Positions 44,165 through 52,745 of a stretch of 64,000 nt of DNA are shown piece after piece. The translations under genes were made by a program, and so were the position numbers. Source of the stretch: Duganella flavida (GTDB taxonomy: Bacteria > Pseudomonadota > Gammaproteobacteria > Burkholderiales > Burkholderiaceae_D); the NCBI RefSeq assembly GCF_009857445.1, contig NZ_WWCN01000001.1, positions 372,001 through 436,000 on the forward strand. Reading direction: 5' to 3'. Position 1 is the stretch's first letter. The number at the start of each line of letters is the position of its first letter. The notes under the pieces are model-generated. The model ran no database searches. It was given only the letters and a program-made list of their open reading frames with translations, and was not told the origin of the DNA.

Positions 44165-46243
44165 TTATGCAGCGAGGGGCAGCGGCGGCGCCAGCGCCAG
44201 GCCTCCGTTGAGGCTGTAAGCATGCTGGTGGCCCAGGCGACGCAGGCATTGGGCCGCCTTCATGCTGCGGTTGCCGCTGCGGCAGAAGAACACCAGCGGC
44301 GTTTGCTCTGCACGCAGCCACTCGCTGGCGAATTCAGCCAGCCGGCCCAGCGGCACGCTCAGCGCGGCGCGGCCAGCCGGCGATGGCGCCACGGTGGCGG
44401 CGAACTCATACGGCTCGCGCACATCCACCAGGCGCGCATCCGGATGGGCTTGCAGGAAAGCCTCCAGCGCGCGGCTGTCCAGCTGGGCATCGGCGGCCAG
44501 CGCAGTCACCGGTGCGGCGATGGTGCAGAACTGGTTGTGCTCATCGCGCGTTGGACACAGCAGCGTTTGCTCGACGCTAACGGCACGCAGCGCCTGCTGC
44601 GCCGGACGCGCGCTGAAGGCGAAACGCACCGATGCGGCCGGCAATACCGTTCCTTGCGGCGTGCCCAGCAGGTAGGCACGCAACTCGTCGCCGGTGCCGC
44701 AGTGCACGCAGGCCAGCACTTGCGCACCGAGTGCGATGGTGCCGGCGCTGGCGCCGTTGGCCAGCGTGATGCTGGCGGCTTGCAGTGGACAGCCGTACTC
44801 GTCGGCTTCCGTGTGGTGGTTGAAGTGACGGCCCAGCGCATCAATCAGCATGGCGCGGCCGGCGTTCGGCAAGGTGCTGACGATGGCTTGTACTTTATAA
44901 CCCTGGCAGCGCACATAGGATTCGATGCGCGCCACATGGTCCGGCAGCGGATCGATGACGATGCAGCTGCGGCTGGCGGCGTCCAGCACCATCCAGCTGC
45001 ACGCGCCTTCCACGCCCAGTTGCAACAAGCCGTCGTGCGGCGCGGCCGGGCGTTCGGATGGAATCAGGCAGCTGGCGCGCAGCGCTTCACCGCAGCGTTC
45101 GATGCGCTTGCAAGCGGCGGCGATGGTGGCTTCGTCGGCCAGTGGACCGAAGGACATGCGGATGGCGCCGGCACTGCGCCACAGCGGTAATCCCATCGCG
45201 TCCAGCACGTAGCTTGGTGCGGCCTTGGACGAGGAGCAGGCGCTGCCGGCGCTGACGCGCACCTGGGCGGCGTCGAACACATCCATCAGCTCACGGCTCG
45301 ACAGGCCGGGCACGGCAAAATTCAGCGTAGTCGGCAGGCATTTGTCGAACGGGTTGTTGAACACCACGCCCGGCAGCGCGGCACGCAAGCTCTCGGCCAG
45401 GCGTGCGCGGAAGCTATGCAGTTCTTCATTGCTGCGGAAGGTATCGCCGCGTTCCAACGCCGACAGCACCGCGCCCAGCGCGGCGATGCCAGCCATGTTC
45501 TCGGTGCCAGAGCGCTGGCCGCCTTCCTGTCCGCCGCCCATGATCAACGGCGTGAACGGCGCGCCGGTGCGCACGTACAGCATGCCGATGCCCTTCGGCG
45601 CGTACAGTTTGTGGCCGGAGAACGGTGCGTAATCGATGCGCGTAGAGGACAGATCCAGCTTGAGCTTGCCCAGCGCCTGCACGCAGTCGACCATCCACAG
45701 CGCTTTGCTGGCGGCCAGTACCGAGGCGATGCCGGCCAGGTCGCTGACCACGCCGGTTTCGTTGTTGGCCGCCATGGTGCACACCATGGCCGCTTGCAGC
45801 GCGACTTCGCGCAGCGCTTGCAGGCTGTGAGCGCCGTCATGATCGACCGGCAGTTTGTGCAGTGTCAGGTTCAGGCCCAGCAGGCGATTCCAGTGCGCCA
45901 GGCTTTCTGGCACGGCTTTGTGTTCGGTAGCGCCGTAGACCAGCAGCGAGCCGATGGCTTCGCCCGCATCGCGGCGTTCGCGCAGTGACACCAGTGCCGA
46001 CAGTACGGACGTCTGGATGCCTTCGGTGGCGCCGCTGTTGAACATCAGGCGGCCATTGCCCACGCCTAGTAGACGCACAGCGCAGGCACGGGCCTCGTCC
46101 AGGATCGCTTTGGCTTGCAGACCGGTGGCGTGCGTGCTGCTCGGATTACCGTAGCGCTGGCGCATGACGTCGGTGGCCGCTTCGATGGCGGCAGGCAGAA
46201 CAACGCTGGTGGCGTTGCTGTCGAGATAGATTTCGGTAGTCAT
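44165..46243 (-). CDS. Cysteine desulfurase - inactive MBL-like domain - rhodanese fusion
   Basis: A 692-residue three-part protein. Residues 1-385 are a class V aminotransferase-fold cysteine desulfurase, with PLP lysine Lys212 in FSGHK and active Cys336 in SAGSACSSS. Residues about 405-575 resemble the metallo-beta-lactamase fold of ETHE1-type persulfide dioxygenases (VIDPLPDHVARIESYVRCQGYKVQ), but the zinc motif THxHxDH is replaced by TLPNAGR (457-463). Residues about 585-690 are a rhodanese with Cys654 in FFCRSGNRS. The desulfurase could pass persulfide sulfur directly to the rhodanese, with the middle domain as a scaffold (inference). It is not linked to isc or suf genes. It is divergent from an Lrp/AsnC regulator, its likely controller, and ends at a strong terminator. 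Confidence 0.88.
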   Translation of the reverse strand: MTTEIYLDSNATSVVLPAAIEAATDVMRQRYGNPSSTHATGLQAKAILDEARACAVRLLGVGNGRLMFNSGATEGIQTSVLSALVSLRERRDAGEAIGSLLVYGATEHKAVPESLAHWNRLLGLNLTLHKLPVDHDGAHSLQALREVALQAAMVCTMAANNETGVVSDLAGIASVLAASKALWMVDCVQALGKLKLDLSSTRIDYAPFSGHKLYAPKGIGMLYVRTGAPFTPLIMGGGQEGGQRSGTENMAGIAALGAVLSALERGDTFRSNEELHSFRARLAESLRAALPGVVFNNPFDKCLPTTLNFAVPGLSSRELMDVFDAAQVRVSAGSACSSSKAAPSYVLDAMGLPLWRSAGAIRMSFGPLADEATIAAACKRIERCGEALRASCLIPSERPAAPHDGLLQLGVEGACSWMVLDAASRSCIVIDPLPDHVARIESYVRCQGYKVQAIVSTLPNAGRAMLIDALGRHFNHHTEADEYGCPLQAASITLANGASAGTIALGAQVLACVHCGTGDELRAYLLGTPQGTVLPAASVRFAFSARPAQQALRAVSVEQTLLCPTRDEHNQFCTIAAPVTALAADAQLDSRALEAFLQAHPDARLVDVREPYEFAATVAPSPAGRAALSVPLGRLAEFASEWLRAEQTPLVFFCRSGNRSMKAAQCLRRLGHQHAYSLNGGLALAPPLPLAA

Positions 46244-46342
46244 GCGTATAGCTTACTCACTGGAACTGAAATAGACGTACCAAAGTATCGCCTTCAGGCA
46301 TAGAATGTAGATGTTTTATGCTTTTATTTGCCATTTATTAGA

Positions 46343-46819
46343 ATGAACCAACTTGACCGCTACGATTACGCGATTTTGGATGCCTTGCAGCGCGATGGCA
46401 CGCTGTCCGTGGCCCAACTCAGCGAACAGATCGGCCTGTCTTCCACGCCGTGCTGGAAACGCCTGCGCCGACTGGAAGAGGAAGGCTTTATCGAGAATCG
46501 CGTGGCGATTATCAACCGCCGCAAAGTGGGCTTGCCGGTGACGGTGTTTGTCAGCATCCGTATCACCCAGCACGACGAAAACTGGTTCGCGCGCTTTGCC
46601 GACGCCGTGGCGGCGCTGCCGGAGGTGCAGGAATTCCACCGCATGAGCGGCGATATTGACTACCTGTTAAAGGTGGTTACCAGCGATATCGAAGGATATG
46701 ACCGTTTTTATAAGAAACTGATTAAATCCGTGCAGCTCACCGGGGTGTCCTCGGCGTTTTCGATGGAACAGATCAAGATCACCACCTCGCTGCCGCTCGG
46801 ACTGGTCTCGCACCAATAA
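46343..46819 (+). CDS. Lrp/AsnC-family transcription regulator
   Basis: A 158-residue regulator with an N-terminal winged helix (YAILDALQRDGTLSVAQLSEQIGLSSTPCWKRLRRLEEEG) and a C-terminal RAM ligand-binding domain (VTVFVSIRITQHDENWF... EFHRMSGDIDYLLKVV). I use the ATG at 46343; an upstream TTG at 46328 gives five extra residues and no better ribosome site. Lrp-type proteins usually sense amino acids. The divergent arrangement with the cysteine desulfurase fusion, across a 99-base AT-rich gap, suggests control of that gene, possibly by cysteine or another sulfur amino acid (inference). Confidence 0.92.
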   Translation: MNQLDRYDYAILDALQRDGTLSVAQLSEQIGLSSTPCWKRLRRLEEEGFIENRVAIINRRKVGLPVTVFVSIRITQHDENWFARFADAVAALPEVQEFHRMSGDIDYLLKVVTSDIEGYDRFYKKLIKSVQLTGVSSAFSMEQIKITTSLPLGLVSHQ

Positions 46820-46857
46820 AGTGCGATAATGCATCTTTTAAATACTTGATTAAGCCC

Positions 46858-48030
46858 ATGCGCGCCTTGTTTGCCAGCTGGCTGCCCAGCCCGACCACCG
46901 CCAACCGCCGTGAACAGCTGCGCGCCGCCGTCGGCGCCCTGATCGGCATCATGCTGACGACCATGCTCAGCAAGGCGCTGCTGCAATCGACCCACGCGGT
47001 GGCCTTCCTGGTGGCGCCGATCGGCGCTTCCTCGGTGCTACTGTTTGCGCTGCCGGCCAGTCCGCTGGCGCAGCCCTGGTCTGTGATCGGCGGCAACGTC
47101 ATCAGCGGACTGGTGGGTGTGGCCTGCGTGCGCTGGCTGGGCACCAGCTTGCCCTTGCCGCTGCTGGCCGGCGCCGCGTGCGGCGGTGCGATTGCCGCCA
47201 TGTTTGTGATGCGCTGCCTGCATCCGCCCGGCGGTGCGGTGGCGCTGACCACGGTGATCGGCGGCACCGCGGTGCAGGCGGCTGGCTTTGAATTTGTGCT
47301 GATGACCGTGCTGGCCGATTCCATCCTGCTGGTGCTGATGGCCGTCACCTACAACAACCTGACCGGCCGCAGCTATCCGCACCAGCAGCAGAATCCGCAT
47401 ATGAATCCGCATGCCACCAAAGACACGGTCCCAACCGTGCGGCTGGGCTTCAAGCCGGAAGACCTGGACGCCGTGCTGCAGCAACATAATCAAGTGCTGG
47501 ACATCAGCCGCGACGACCTCGAATCGCTGTTCATGCAGACCGAGCAGCGCGCCTACCAGCGCCGCTTCGGTATCATCAGCTGCGCCGACATCATGTCGCG
47601 CGACGTGGTCAGCGCTGAGTTCGGCACTGAATTAGCAGAAGCGTGGTCGCAAATGCGCGCCCACCGCGTGGCGGCACTGCCGGTGCTGAACCGCGCGCGG
47701 CGCGTGATCGGCATCGCCACCCAAACCGATTTCCTCGAACATGGCGGACTCGACAACTACCGTAGCATACGCCAGCAACTGCGTCGATTCCTGCGCAAGA
47801 GCGGCGTAACCCACACGGAAAAAGCCGAAGTCGTGGGCCAGATCATGAGCGCGCATCCAACCACCGCGCGCATCGACACGCCTATCGTCGACCTGGTGCC
47901 GCTGATGGCGGACTCGGGCTTCCACCACATCCCCATCGTCGATGAAGAGCAGCGATTTGTCGGCATTGTCACGCAATCGGACCTGGTGGCGGCGCTGTAC
48001 GAAAGCCGTTTCGCGGAAGCGGCCGCCTAA
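46858..48030 (+). CDS. HPP-family membrane protein with two CBS domains
   Basis: A 390-residue protein. The N-terminal HPP domain has about four to five membrane segments and the name-giving motif His122-Pro-Pro in RCLHPPGGAVALT. A cytoplasmic linker follows. Two CBS domains (about residues 240-375: ADIMSRDVVSAEF... and GQIMSAHPTTARIDTPI...) complete it. HPP proteins have been linked to nitrite transport in chloroplasts and cyanobacteria, but the bacterial role is not settled; CBS pairs bind adenine nucleotides and gate activity. The start is ATG 46858; a TTG at 46846 is possible. It follows the Lrp gene after 38 bases and might share its transcript. Confidence 0.88.
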   Translation: MRALFASWLPSPTTANRREQLRAAVGALIGIMLTTMLSKALLQSTHAVAFLVAPIGASSVLLFALPASPLAQPWSVIGGNVISGLVGVACVRWLGTSLPLPLLAGAACGGAIAAMFVMRCLHPPGGAVALTTVIGGTAVQAAGFEFVLMTVLADSILLVLMAVTYNNLTGRSYPHQQQNPHMNPHATKDTVPTVRLGFKPEDLDAVLQQHNQVLDISRDDLESLFMQTEQRAYQRRFGIISCADIMSRDVVSAEFGTELAEAWSQMRAHRVAALPVLNRARRVIGIATQTDFLEHGGLDNYRSIRQQLRRFLRKSGVTHTEKAEVVGQIMSAHPTTARIDTPIVDLVPLMADSGFHHIPIVDEEQRFVGIVTQSDLVAALYESRFAEAAA

Positions 48031-48031
48031 T

Positions 48032-48058
48032 AAAAAAGGCCGCGCACGAAGCGCGGCC
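48032..48058 (-). terminator. Intrinsic terminator of the PEP-CTERM gene
   Basis: GGCCGCGC at 48038-48045 and GCGCGGCC at 48051-48058 form a perfect 8-bp stem with a 5-base loop. On the minus strand it is followed by six T. It serves the gene ending at 48076; on the plus strand there is no T run for the HPP gene. Confidence 0.85.
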
Positions 48059-48075
48059 AATGGCGTGGCACACTA

Positions 48076-48732
48076 TTATTGTTGCTTATTCTTGCGACGG
48101 GCCAGTGCGCCCGTGAGGCCCAGGCCGGCCAGCAACATGGCGTAGGTTGCCGGTTCCGGCACTCCTGAGACCATGCCGCCCACCGTGGCGCCGTAGTAGT
48201 ACTCGCCGTTCGGCGTGATAAAGCTGATGTCGGTGTAAGTGCCGCTGAACTTCAGCAGGCCGTTACCCTCCACCCCGGTTACCGTCATGCCACTCTGCGT
48301 CAACGTGCCGCCGCCCCAGTGGCCGCTGCCCTGCGCGAGGATGGTAAAACTGCCGTTCTGAAACACGAAGCTGACCGGCACACCGCCTTGTCCCACACTG
48401 AACATATCGAGGTAGGGATTCGTCACTGGCGAGCTGAAGTGGAAATTGTTCACCACATACGGGCCGCCGCCCGACATCAGGATGGTGCCGTTGCTGCCCG
48501 GCGTATTGGTCACCTCGGCGTTGGTGAACGATGACGGCACATCGTAGATGTATGCGCTGGTATCCATGCCGAAGGTTTCGCCGGTGTAGGTGACGGTGAC
48601 GTTGGTCATGCCGAACATGAACTGGCCGGTGCTGGCGTTGTCCCACTTGGTCCAGTTGACGGTATCTGCTGCAAACACTTGCAACGGCGCGATCAAGGCC
48701 AACGCCAAGCCTGCTTTTTTCAAGCCTTTCAT
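48076..48732 (-). CDS. PEP-CTERM sorting-domain exported protein
   Basis: A 218-residue protein with a Sec signal peptide (to about residue 21, QVFAAD). A beta-rich body of low similarity to known families follows. It ends in a typical PEP-CTERM tail: the VPEPATYAM motif, a hydrophobic stretch (LLAGLGLTGAL) and an ARRKNKQQ basic end. Such tails are recognised by exosortase and mark proteins for processing and surface release, usually with exopolysaccharide production. No exosortase gene is in the window. The body is rich in Thr, Gly, Ser and Asn and has no cysteine; its function is unknown. Confidence 0.9.
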   Translation of the reverse strand: MKGLKKAGLALALIAPLQVFAADTVNWTKWDNASTGQFMFGMTNVTVTYTGETFGMDTSAYIYDVPSSFTNAEVTNTPGSNGTILMSGGGPYVVNNFHFSSPVTNPYLDMFSVGQGGVPVSFVFQNGSFTILAQGSGHWGGGTLTQSGMTVTGVEGNGLLKFSGTYTDISFITPNGEYYYGATVGGMVSGVPEPATYAMLLAGLGLTGALARRKNKQQ

Positions 48733-48932
48733 ACATCCCCCTCTATGTTGTTGGTAGTGCCACGGGAGTTGATCATACTCCTCATTTGATATCGGATCGA
48801 CAAAATAAATGGCAATTTGGAAGCTAATATTGCCTTAAAAAAACAATGTGTCGCTGATACAAATTTGTTCTCCGCGCTTGCCCTTTGATGGCTTATGCTG
48901 TCGGCCAACTTTGTTACACCGAGGATCAAGAC

Positions 48933-50741
48933 ATGACGTATCGCCGCAACATCATCGCTCCGCTGGCCGCCGCTATCGCTCTGGCCTTCGCCCCGTTGGG
49001 CGCCGCAACCGCCGCGACTGCTGCCCCGGCGCCGCAAGTAAGCGCCACACCGATCCACAAAGCCCTGTTGGTCATTGCCGACCAGTACTACGATGCCGTT
49101 GCCCGCTTCGAGCCTATCGGCGCCACTGAAAACGGCGATAACCGTTTCGACGACCAGCTCGGCCTGAGCATCGCCCCGAGCAAGCGCGCCGCACAATTCA
49201 AGCTATACCGCCAGTTTGCCCAGCGCCTGAAAGCTATCCCGCGCGCGCAGCTGGACGACAAAGACCGCATCAACTACGACATCCTGCAGTTTGAGCTGAA
49301 CGGCCTGATCGCCATGGAGCGCTTCCCCGAGCACCTGCTGCCGTTGAGCCAGATGGACAGCGTGCCGGTCACCATCGCCAACTACGCAGGCGGCGAAGCG
49401 TCGCAGCCGATCGGCACCGTGAAAGAGTACGAGGCTTACCTGAGCCGCGTATCGCAACTGCCGGCATGGATCGACCAAGCCATCGCCAATATGCGTGTCG
49501 GCATGAAAAAAGGCGTGACGCAGCCGAAGGCGCTGATGGTCTCCGCCCTGCCACAGTTCAAGCAACTGGTGAGCGCTACCCCGGAAGCCAGCATTTATTA
49601 CACGCCGATCAGCAAGCTGCCGGCCTCGTTCTCCGACGCCGACAAGCAGCGCCTGACCGCCGCCTACCGCCAGACCATCAACGACAAGCTGATGCCTGCG
49701 CTGGCACGCCTGGCCACCTTTATCGAGAACGACTACCTGCCGGCTTGCCGCACCACCACCGGCCTCGGCGCCCTGCCGGATGGCGCCGCGTGGTATCAGG
49801 CCCGTGTCGCCAACGCGACGACAACCTCGCTCAAACCGGAAGAAATCCACGCGATCGGCCTGAAAGAAGTCGCGCGCATCCAGTCCGAATTTGCCCTGCT
49901 GGGTCCGAAACTGGGCTATACCGGTGCTGCCGCTGGCCTGCCGGTGTGGGTGGCGGCGCAAGCCAAGTTCTACCCGTTCAAGACCGAAGACGAAGTACAA
50001 GCGGTCTATCACAAGCTCAGCGACGTGCTCGACACCAAGCTGCCGCAAATGTTCACCCTGATCCCGAAAGCCAAGCTGGACCTGCGCCTCGAGCCTGAAC
50101 TGAGCCGTGCCACCGCGTCCGACCACTACACCGCACCGGCCGGCGACGGTTCGCGTCCGGGCGTATTCTGGTCGGTAGTCAACGATCCGACCAAGTACGG
50201 CAGCCCTGGCATGACCACCTTGTTCCTGCACGAAGGCAAACCGGGCCACCACTTCCACATCGCCCTGACGCAGGAACTGAACCTGCCGAACTTCCGCAAA
50301 TTCGGCGGCAACAATGCCTTCACCGAAGGCTGGGCGCTGTACGCGGAAACGCTGGGCAAGGAAATGGGCTTGTTCGACGATCCGGCCCAGTACTTCGGCC
50401 ATCTGAACGATGAAATGCTGCGCGCCGTGCGCCTGGTGGTCGACACCGGCATGCACGCCAAGGGCTGGACCCGTGAGCAGAGCATCCAGTACATGAAGGA
50501 CACGCTGGGCTACGACGTAGTCGCCAAGAGCGAGACCGAGCGCTACATGGCTTGGCCAGGCCAGGCGCTGGGCTACAAGGTCGGTTCGCTGAAGATCCAG
50601 CAACTGCGCGCACGTGCGCAGAAAGCGCTGGGCGACAAGTTCAACCTGCCGGCCTTCCACGCCGTGGTGCTGAGCGATGGCACCTTGCCGCTGGCCTTGC
50701 TGGAAGAAAAAGTCGATCGCTGGATCGCGGCACAAAAGTAA
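48933..50741 (+). CDS. Exported DUF885 family protein, putative metal-dependent hydrolase
   Basis: A 602-residue DUF885 protein. The signature HEGKPGHHFHIA holds a HExxPGHH metal-binding-like pattern, and NAFTEGWALYAETLG supplies a further glutamate, together resembling a zinc peptidase arrangement. The start at ATG 48933 is preceded by GAGGATCAAGAC and gives a signal peptide (basic TYRRN, then a hydrophobic alanine-rich stretch ending near TAATA). The longer frame from 48885 has no such support. DUF885 proteins are widespread and suspected to be peptidases; the substrate is unknown. It is transcribed alone and ends at a strong terminator. Confidence 0.9.
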   Translation: MTYRRNIIAPLAAAIALAFAPLGAATAATAAPAPQVSATPIHKALLVIADQYYDAVARFEPIGATENGDNRFDDQLGLSIAPSKRAAQFKLYRQFAQRLKAIPRAQLDDKDRINYDILQFELNGLIAMERFPEHLLPLSQMDSVPVTIANYAGGEASQPIGTVKEYEAYLSRVSQLPAWIDQAIANMRVGMKKGVTQPKALMVSALPQFKQLVSATPEASIYYTPISKLPASFSDADKQRLTAAYRQTINDKLMPALARLATFIENDYLPACRTTTGLGALPDGAAWYQARVANATTTSLKPEEIHAIGLKEVARIQSEFALLGPKLGYTGAAAGLPVWVAAQAKFYPFKTEDEVQAVYHKLSDVLDTKLPQMFTLIPKAKLDLRLEPELSRATASDHYTAPAGDGSRPGVFWSVVNDPTKYGSPGMTTLFLHEGKPGHHFHIALTQELNLPNFRKFGGNNAFTEGWALYAETLGKEMGLFDDPAQYFGHLNDEMLRAVRLVVDTGMHAKGWTREQSIQYMKDTLGYDVVAKSETERYMAWPGQALGYKVGSLKIQQLRARAQKALGDKFNLPAFHAVVLSDGTLPLALLEEKVDRWIAAQK

Positions 50742-50759
50742 TTTTGTAAGCCAGTCCAA

Positions 50760-50782
50760 GGCGGGCCATCCGGCCCGCCTTT
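50760..50782 (+). terminator. Intrinsic terminator of the DUF885 gene
   Basis: GGCGGGCC (50760-50767) and GGCCCGCC (50772-50779) form a perfect 8-bp stem with a 4-base loop, followed by TTTCCTCCTTT. It lies 18 bases after the stop at 50741 and just before the end of the convergent thioesterase gene. Confidence 0.85.
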
Positions 50783-50788
50783 CCTCCT

Positions 50789-51202
50789 TTACTTCACATA
50801 TTGCTTGATGCGCTCAATCACCGTGCCCGGCAGGGCCGTGATCTGCTTGGCGTGGTTGGCAAACACAATCTGCTGGCGTCCCACCGAAACCGGCTTGCCA
50901 TCCGCATAAAAGCGGAACTCCAGCCAGAATGAGCACTTCTTGACGTCATATGCGTTCAACTCGCAGGCAATCTCCTGGAATGGAAAAGTCTCCTGCAGAT
51001 AGTCTTGCTCCGCGTGCTTGGTGATGAACACGCCCTCTTTTTGCAGCATATCGCGCGATATACACTCGAAGAACCACTTTTCGCGGCAGATGCCCTGCCA
51101 TTCAAAGTAGCGCGCAAAGTAGGTATTGCCGTAGGCGTTGGAATCCTTCAGGTAGATGGTCAGCGAGTGGGTGAAGGTTTGGTTGGTGACTTGCATCAGC
51201 AT
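50789..51202 (-). CDS. Hotdog-fold acyl thioesterase, resembling enediyne-type thioesterases
   Basis: A 137-residue 4HBT-like hotdog protein. The active-site region reads YLKDSNAYGNTYFARYFEWQGICREKW. The usual acid of YxDTDxxG is KDSNAYG here, and the WQGICRE stretch resembles CalE7/SgcE10-type thioesterases of polyene synthesis. AAGGAG lies 7 bases before the ATG. No polyketide synthase is nearby, so a general acyl-CoA or acyl-carrier thioesterase is the safe call; the enediyne resemblance is from memory of the motif. It stands alone and is convergent with the DUF885 gene. Confidence 0.8.
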   Translation of the reverse strand: MLMQVTNQTFTHSLTIYLKDSNAYGNTYFARYFEWQGICREKWFFECISRDMLQKEGVFITKHAEQDYLQETFPFQEIACELNAYDVKKCSFWLEFRFYADGKPVSVGRQQIVFANHAKQITALPGTVIERIKQYVK

Positions 51203-51368
51203 GATGTTGCTCCTTATAAGTGGTCGCCCGACAGCCGGGCAGCACTACTAAGCGGGACTTGGCGTGAAGGAAGTTTGATATAGCGCAAAGGGTGTGACGA
51301 AAAACAAGCGGGCTCCTTCGGCAAGCGCAATACTTGTCTGACCTCCCAACTCGTTCGGAACCAGCACC

Positions 51369-52745
51369 ATGCACTCCCTCTTGCCAGCCGTGGTTTCCCT
51401 GCTTTTCCTGTGTTACGGCGCCTACGTGCTGCACTCACGCGGCGTCAGCCGCATCAGCCTGACCTTCTTCCTGCTGTGCACCACCACCTTCTGCTGGCAA
51501 TTCACCTGGGCCATCCTGTTCCAGCTGCATGACGAGCACGAAGCGGCGTTGCTGGCCAAGCTGGGCTACCTGCTGATCTTGTTCCTACCGACCACGCTGT
51601 ATCACTTCATTGCCGAACTGACGGCGCAGCGCGGCGAGGGGCGCTGGGTGGCGCTGTCCTACGCGGTGGCGGGCGTGCTGGGCGTGCTGCTGCTCACCAG
51701 CGACTGGCTGGTGGCCGGCGTCTATCGCTACTTCTTCGGCTTTTATCCCAAGGCCGGCCCGCTGCATCCGCTGCACCTGCTGCAGACGACGGCGGTGGTC
51801 GGGCGCGGGCTGTGGTTGCTGTATTTGCGGCAACGCATGGCTGTATCGACTGAGCGCACCCGGCTACGTTATTGCCTGGTCAGCCTGCTGATCTACTTTT
51901 TTGCTTCGGTGGATTACCTGTGCAACTACGGCATGCAGTTCTACCCGCCAGGCGTGCTTTTTGTCGCCACCAGCCTCGGCCTGATCGCGCAGGCGATGGT
52001 GCGCTACAACCTGCTAGCCGATCCGCTGGAAGTGGCCGCCACCATCGCCCACGAAATGCGCACGCCGCTGGCCACCATCCGTAACCAGTCGCGCATCCTG
52101 AGCCGTTGCTTGCCGGATTTGTTGGCTGGCTACCAGCGGGCAGTGGAAGCCCAACTGGTGGCGCCAACGCTGTCGCTGGCGCAGGTGCAATATTTACACC
52201 AGATCAATCAATACATCGAAAATGAGATCAGCCGCTCCAATTTCATCGTCGACATGATGCTGGCCTCGGCGCGCGCCGGCACCTTGAACCGTAGTGACTT
52301 TGCCAATCATTCCATCAAGAAATGCGTGGACGAGGCGCTGGCCAGTTATCCGTTTGAAACGTCGATGCGGGAAAAAGTGCGGGTGCGGGCGGCGGAAGAC
52401 TTCACTTTCTTCGGCTCGGATGTGCTGCTGGTGTACGTGCTGTACAACCTGTTCAAGAATGCCCTGCACGCAATCAAATCGGCGGGGCGAGGCGAATTGG
52501 AGATTATGCTGGCGGGACGACAATTAACCGTGACTGATACTGGGTCTGGAATTCCGGACGATATATTGCCGCATGTATTTGAACCGTTTTATAGTACCGG
52601 CGGTACTGGCTTGGGATTAGCGTTTTGCCGTAAAGTGATTACGGCGTTTGGCGGGAATATTCATTGCGAATCGCAGGCTGGAAAATATACGCGCTTCGCT
52701 TTATCTTTTCCTACCCGACCAATTGATTTAAATCATCGCCGCTGA
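51369..52745 (+). CDS. Membrane sensor histidine kinase with seven-helix-like N-terminus
   Basis: A 458-residue kinase. The first ~215 residues form about seven membrane helices (7TM-type sensor region). The H-box is ATIAHEMRTPLATI with His228. The dimerisation region is unusually long, with LPDLLAGYQRAVEAQLV and NFIVDMMLASARAG, which resembles the CqsS/LqsS/JqsS group of quorum-sensing kinases. The ATPase has NLFKNALHAI, DTGSGIPDDI and GGTGLGLAFCRKV. No receiver domain, cognate regulator or autoinducer synthase gene is adjacent. The last ~250 bases are visibly AT-richer than the rest, and the final 35 bases overlap the convergent gene. Confidence 0.9.
   Translation: MHSLLPAVVSLLFLCYGAYVLHSRGVSRISLTFFLLCTTTFCWQFTWAILFQLHDEHEAALLAKLGYLLILFLPTTLYHFIAELTAQRGEGRWVALSYAVAGVLGVLLLTSDWLVAGVYRYFFGFYPKAGPLHPLHLLQTTAVVGRGLWLLYLRQRMAVSTERTRLRYCLVSLLIYFFASVDYLCNYGMQFYPPGVLFVATSLGLIAQAMVRYNLLADPLEVAATIAHEMRTPLATIRNQSRILSRCLPDLLAGYQRAVEAQLVAPTLSLAQVQYLHQINQYIENEISRSNFIVDMMLASARAGTLNRSDFANHSIKKCVDEALASYPFETSMREKVRVRAAEDFTFFGSDVLLVYVLYNLFKNALHAIKSAGRGELEIMLAGRQLTVTDTGSGIPDDILPHVFEPFYSTGGTGLGLAFCRKVITAFGGNIHCESQAGKYTRFALSFPTRPIDLNHRR

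Noticed and set aside
44019..44321. N-terminal extension of the glucan synthase to 44321
   Set aside because: It would cross a strong terminator and overlap the end of the upstream gene; the added residues look like non-coding translation.
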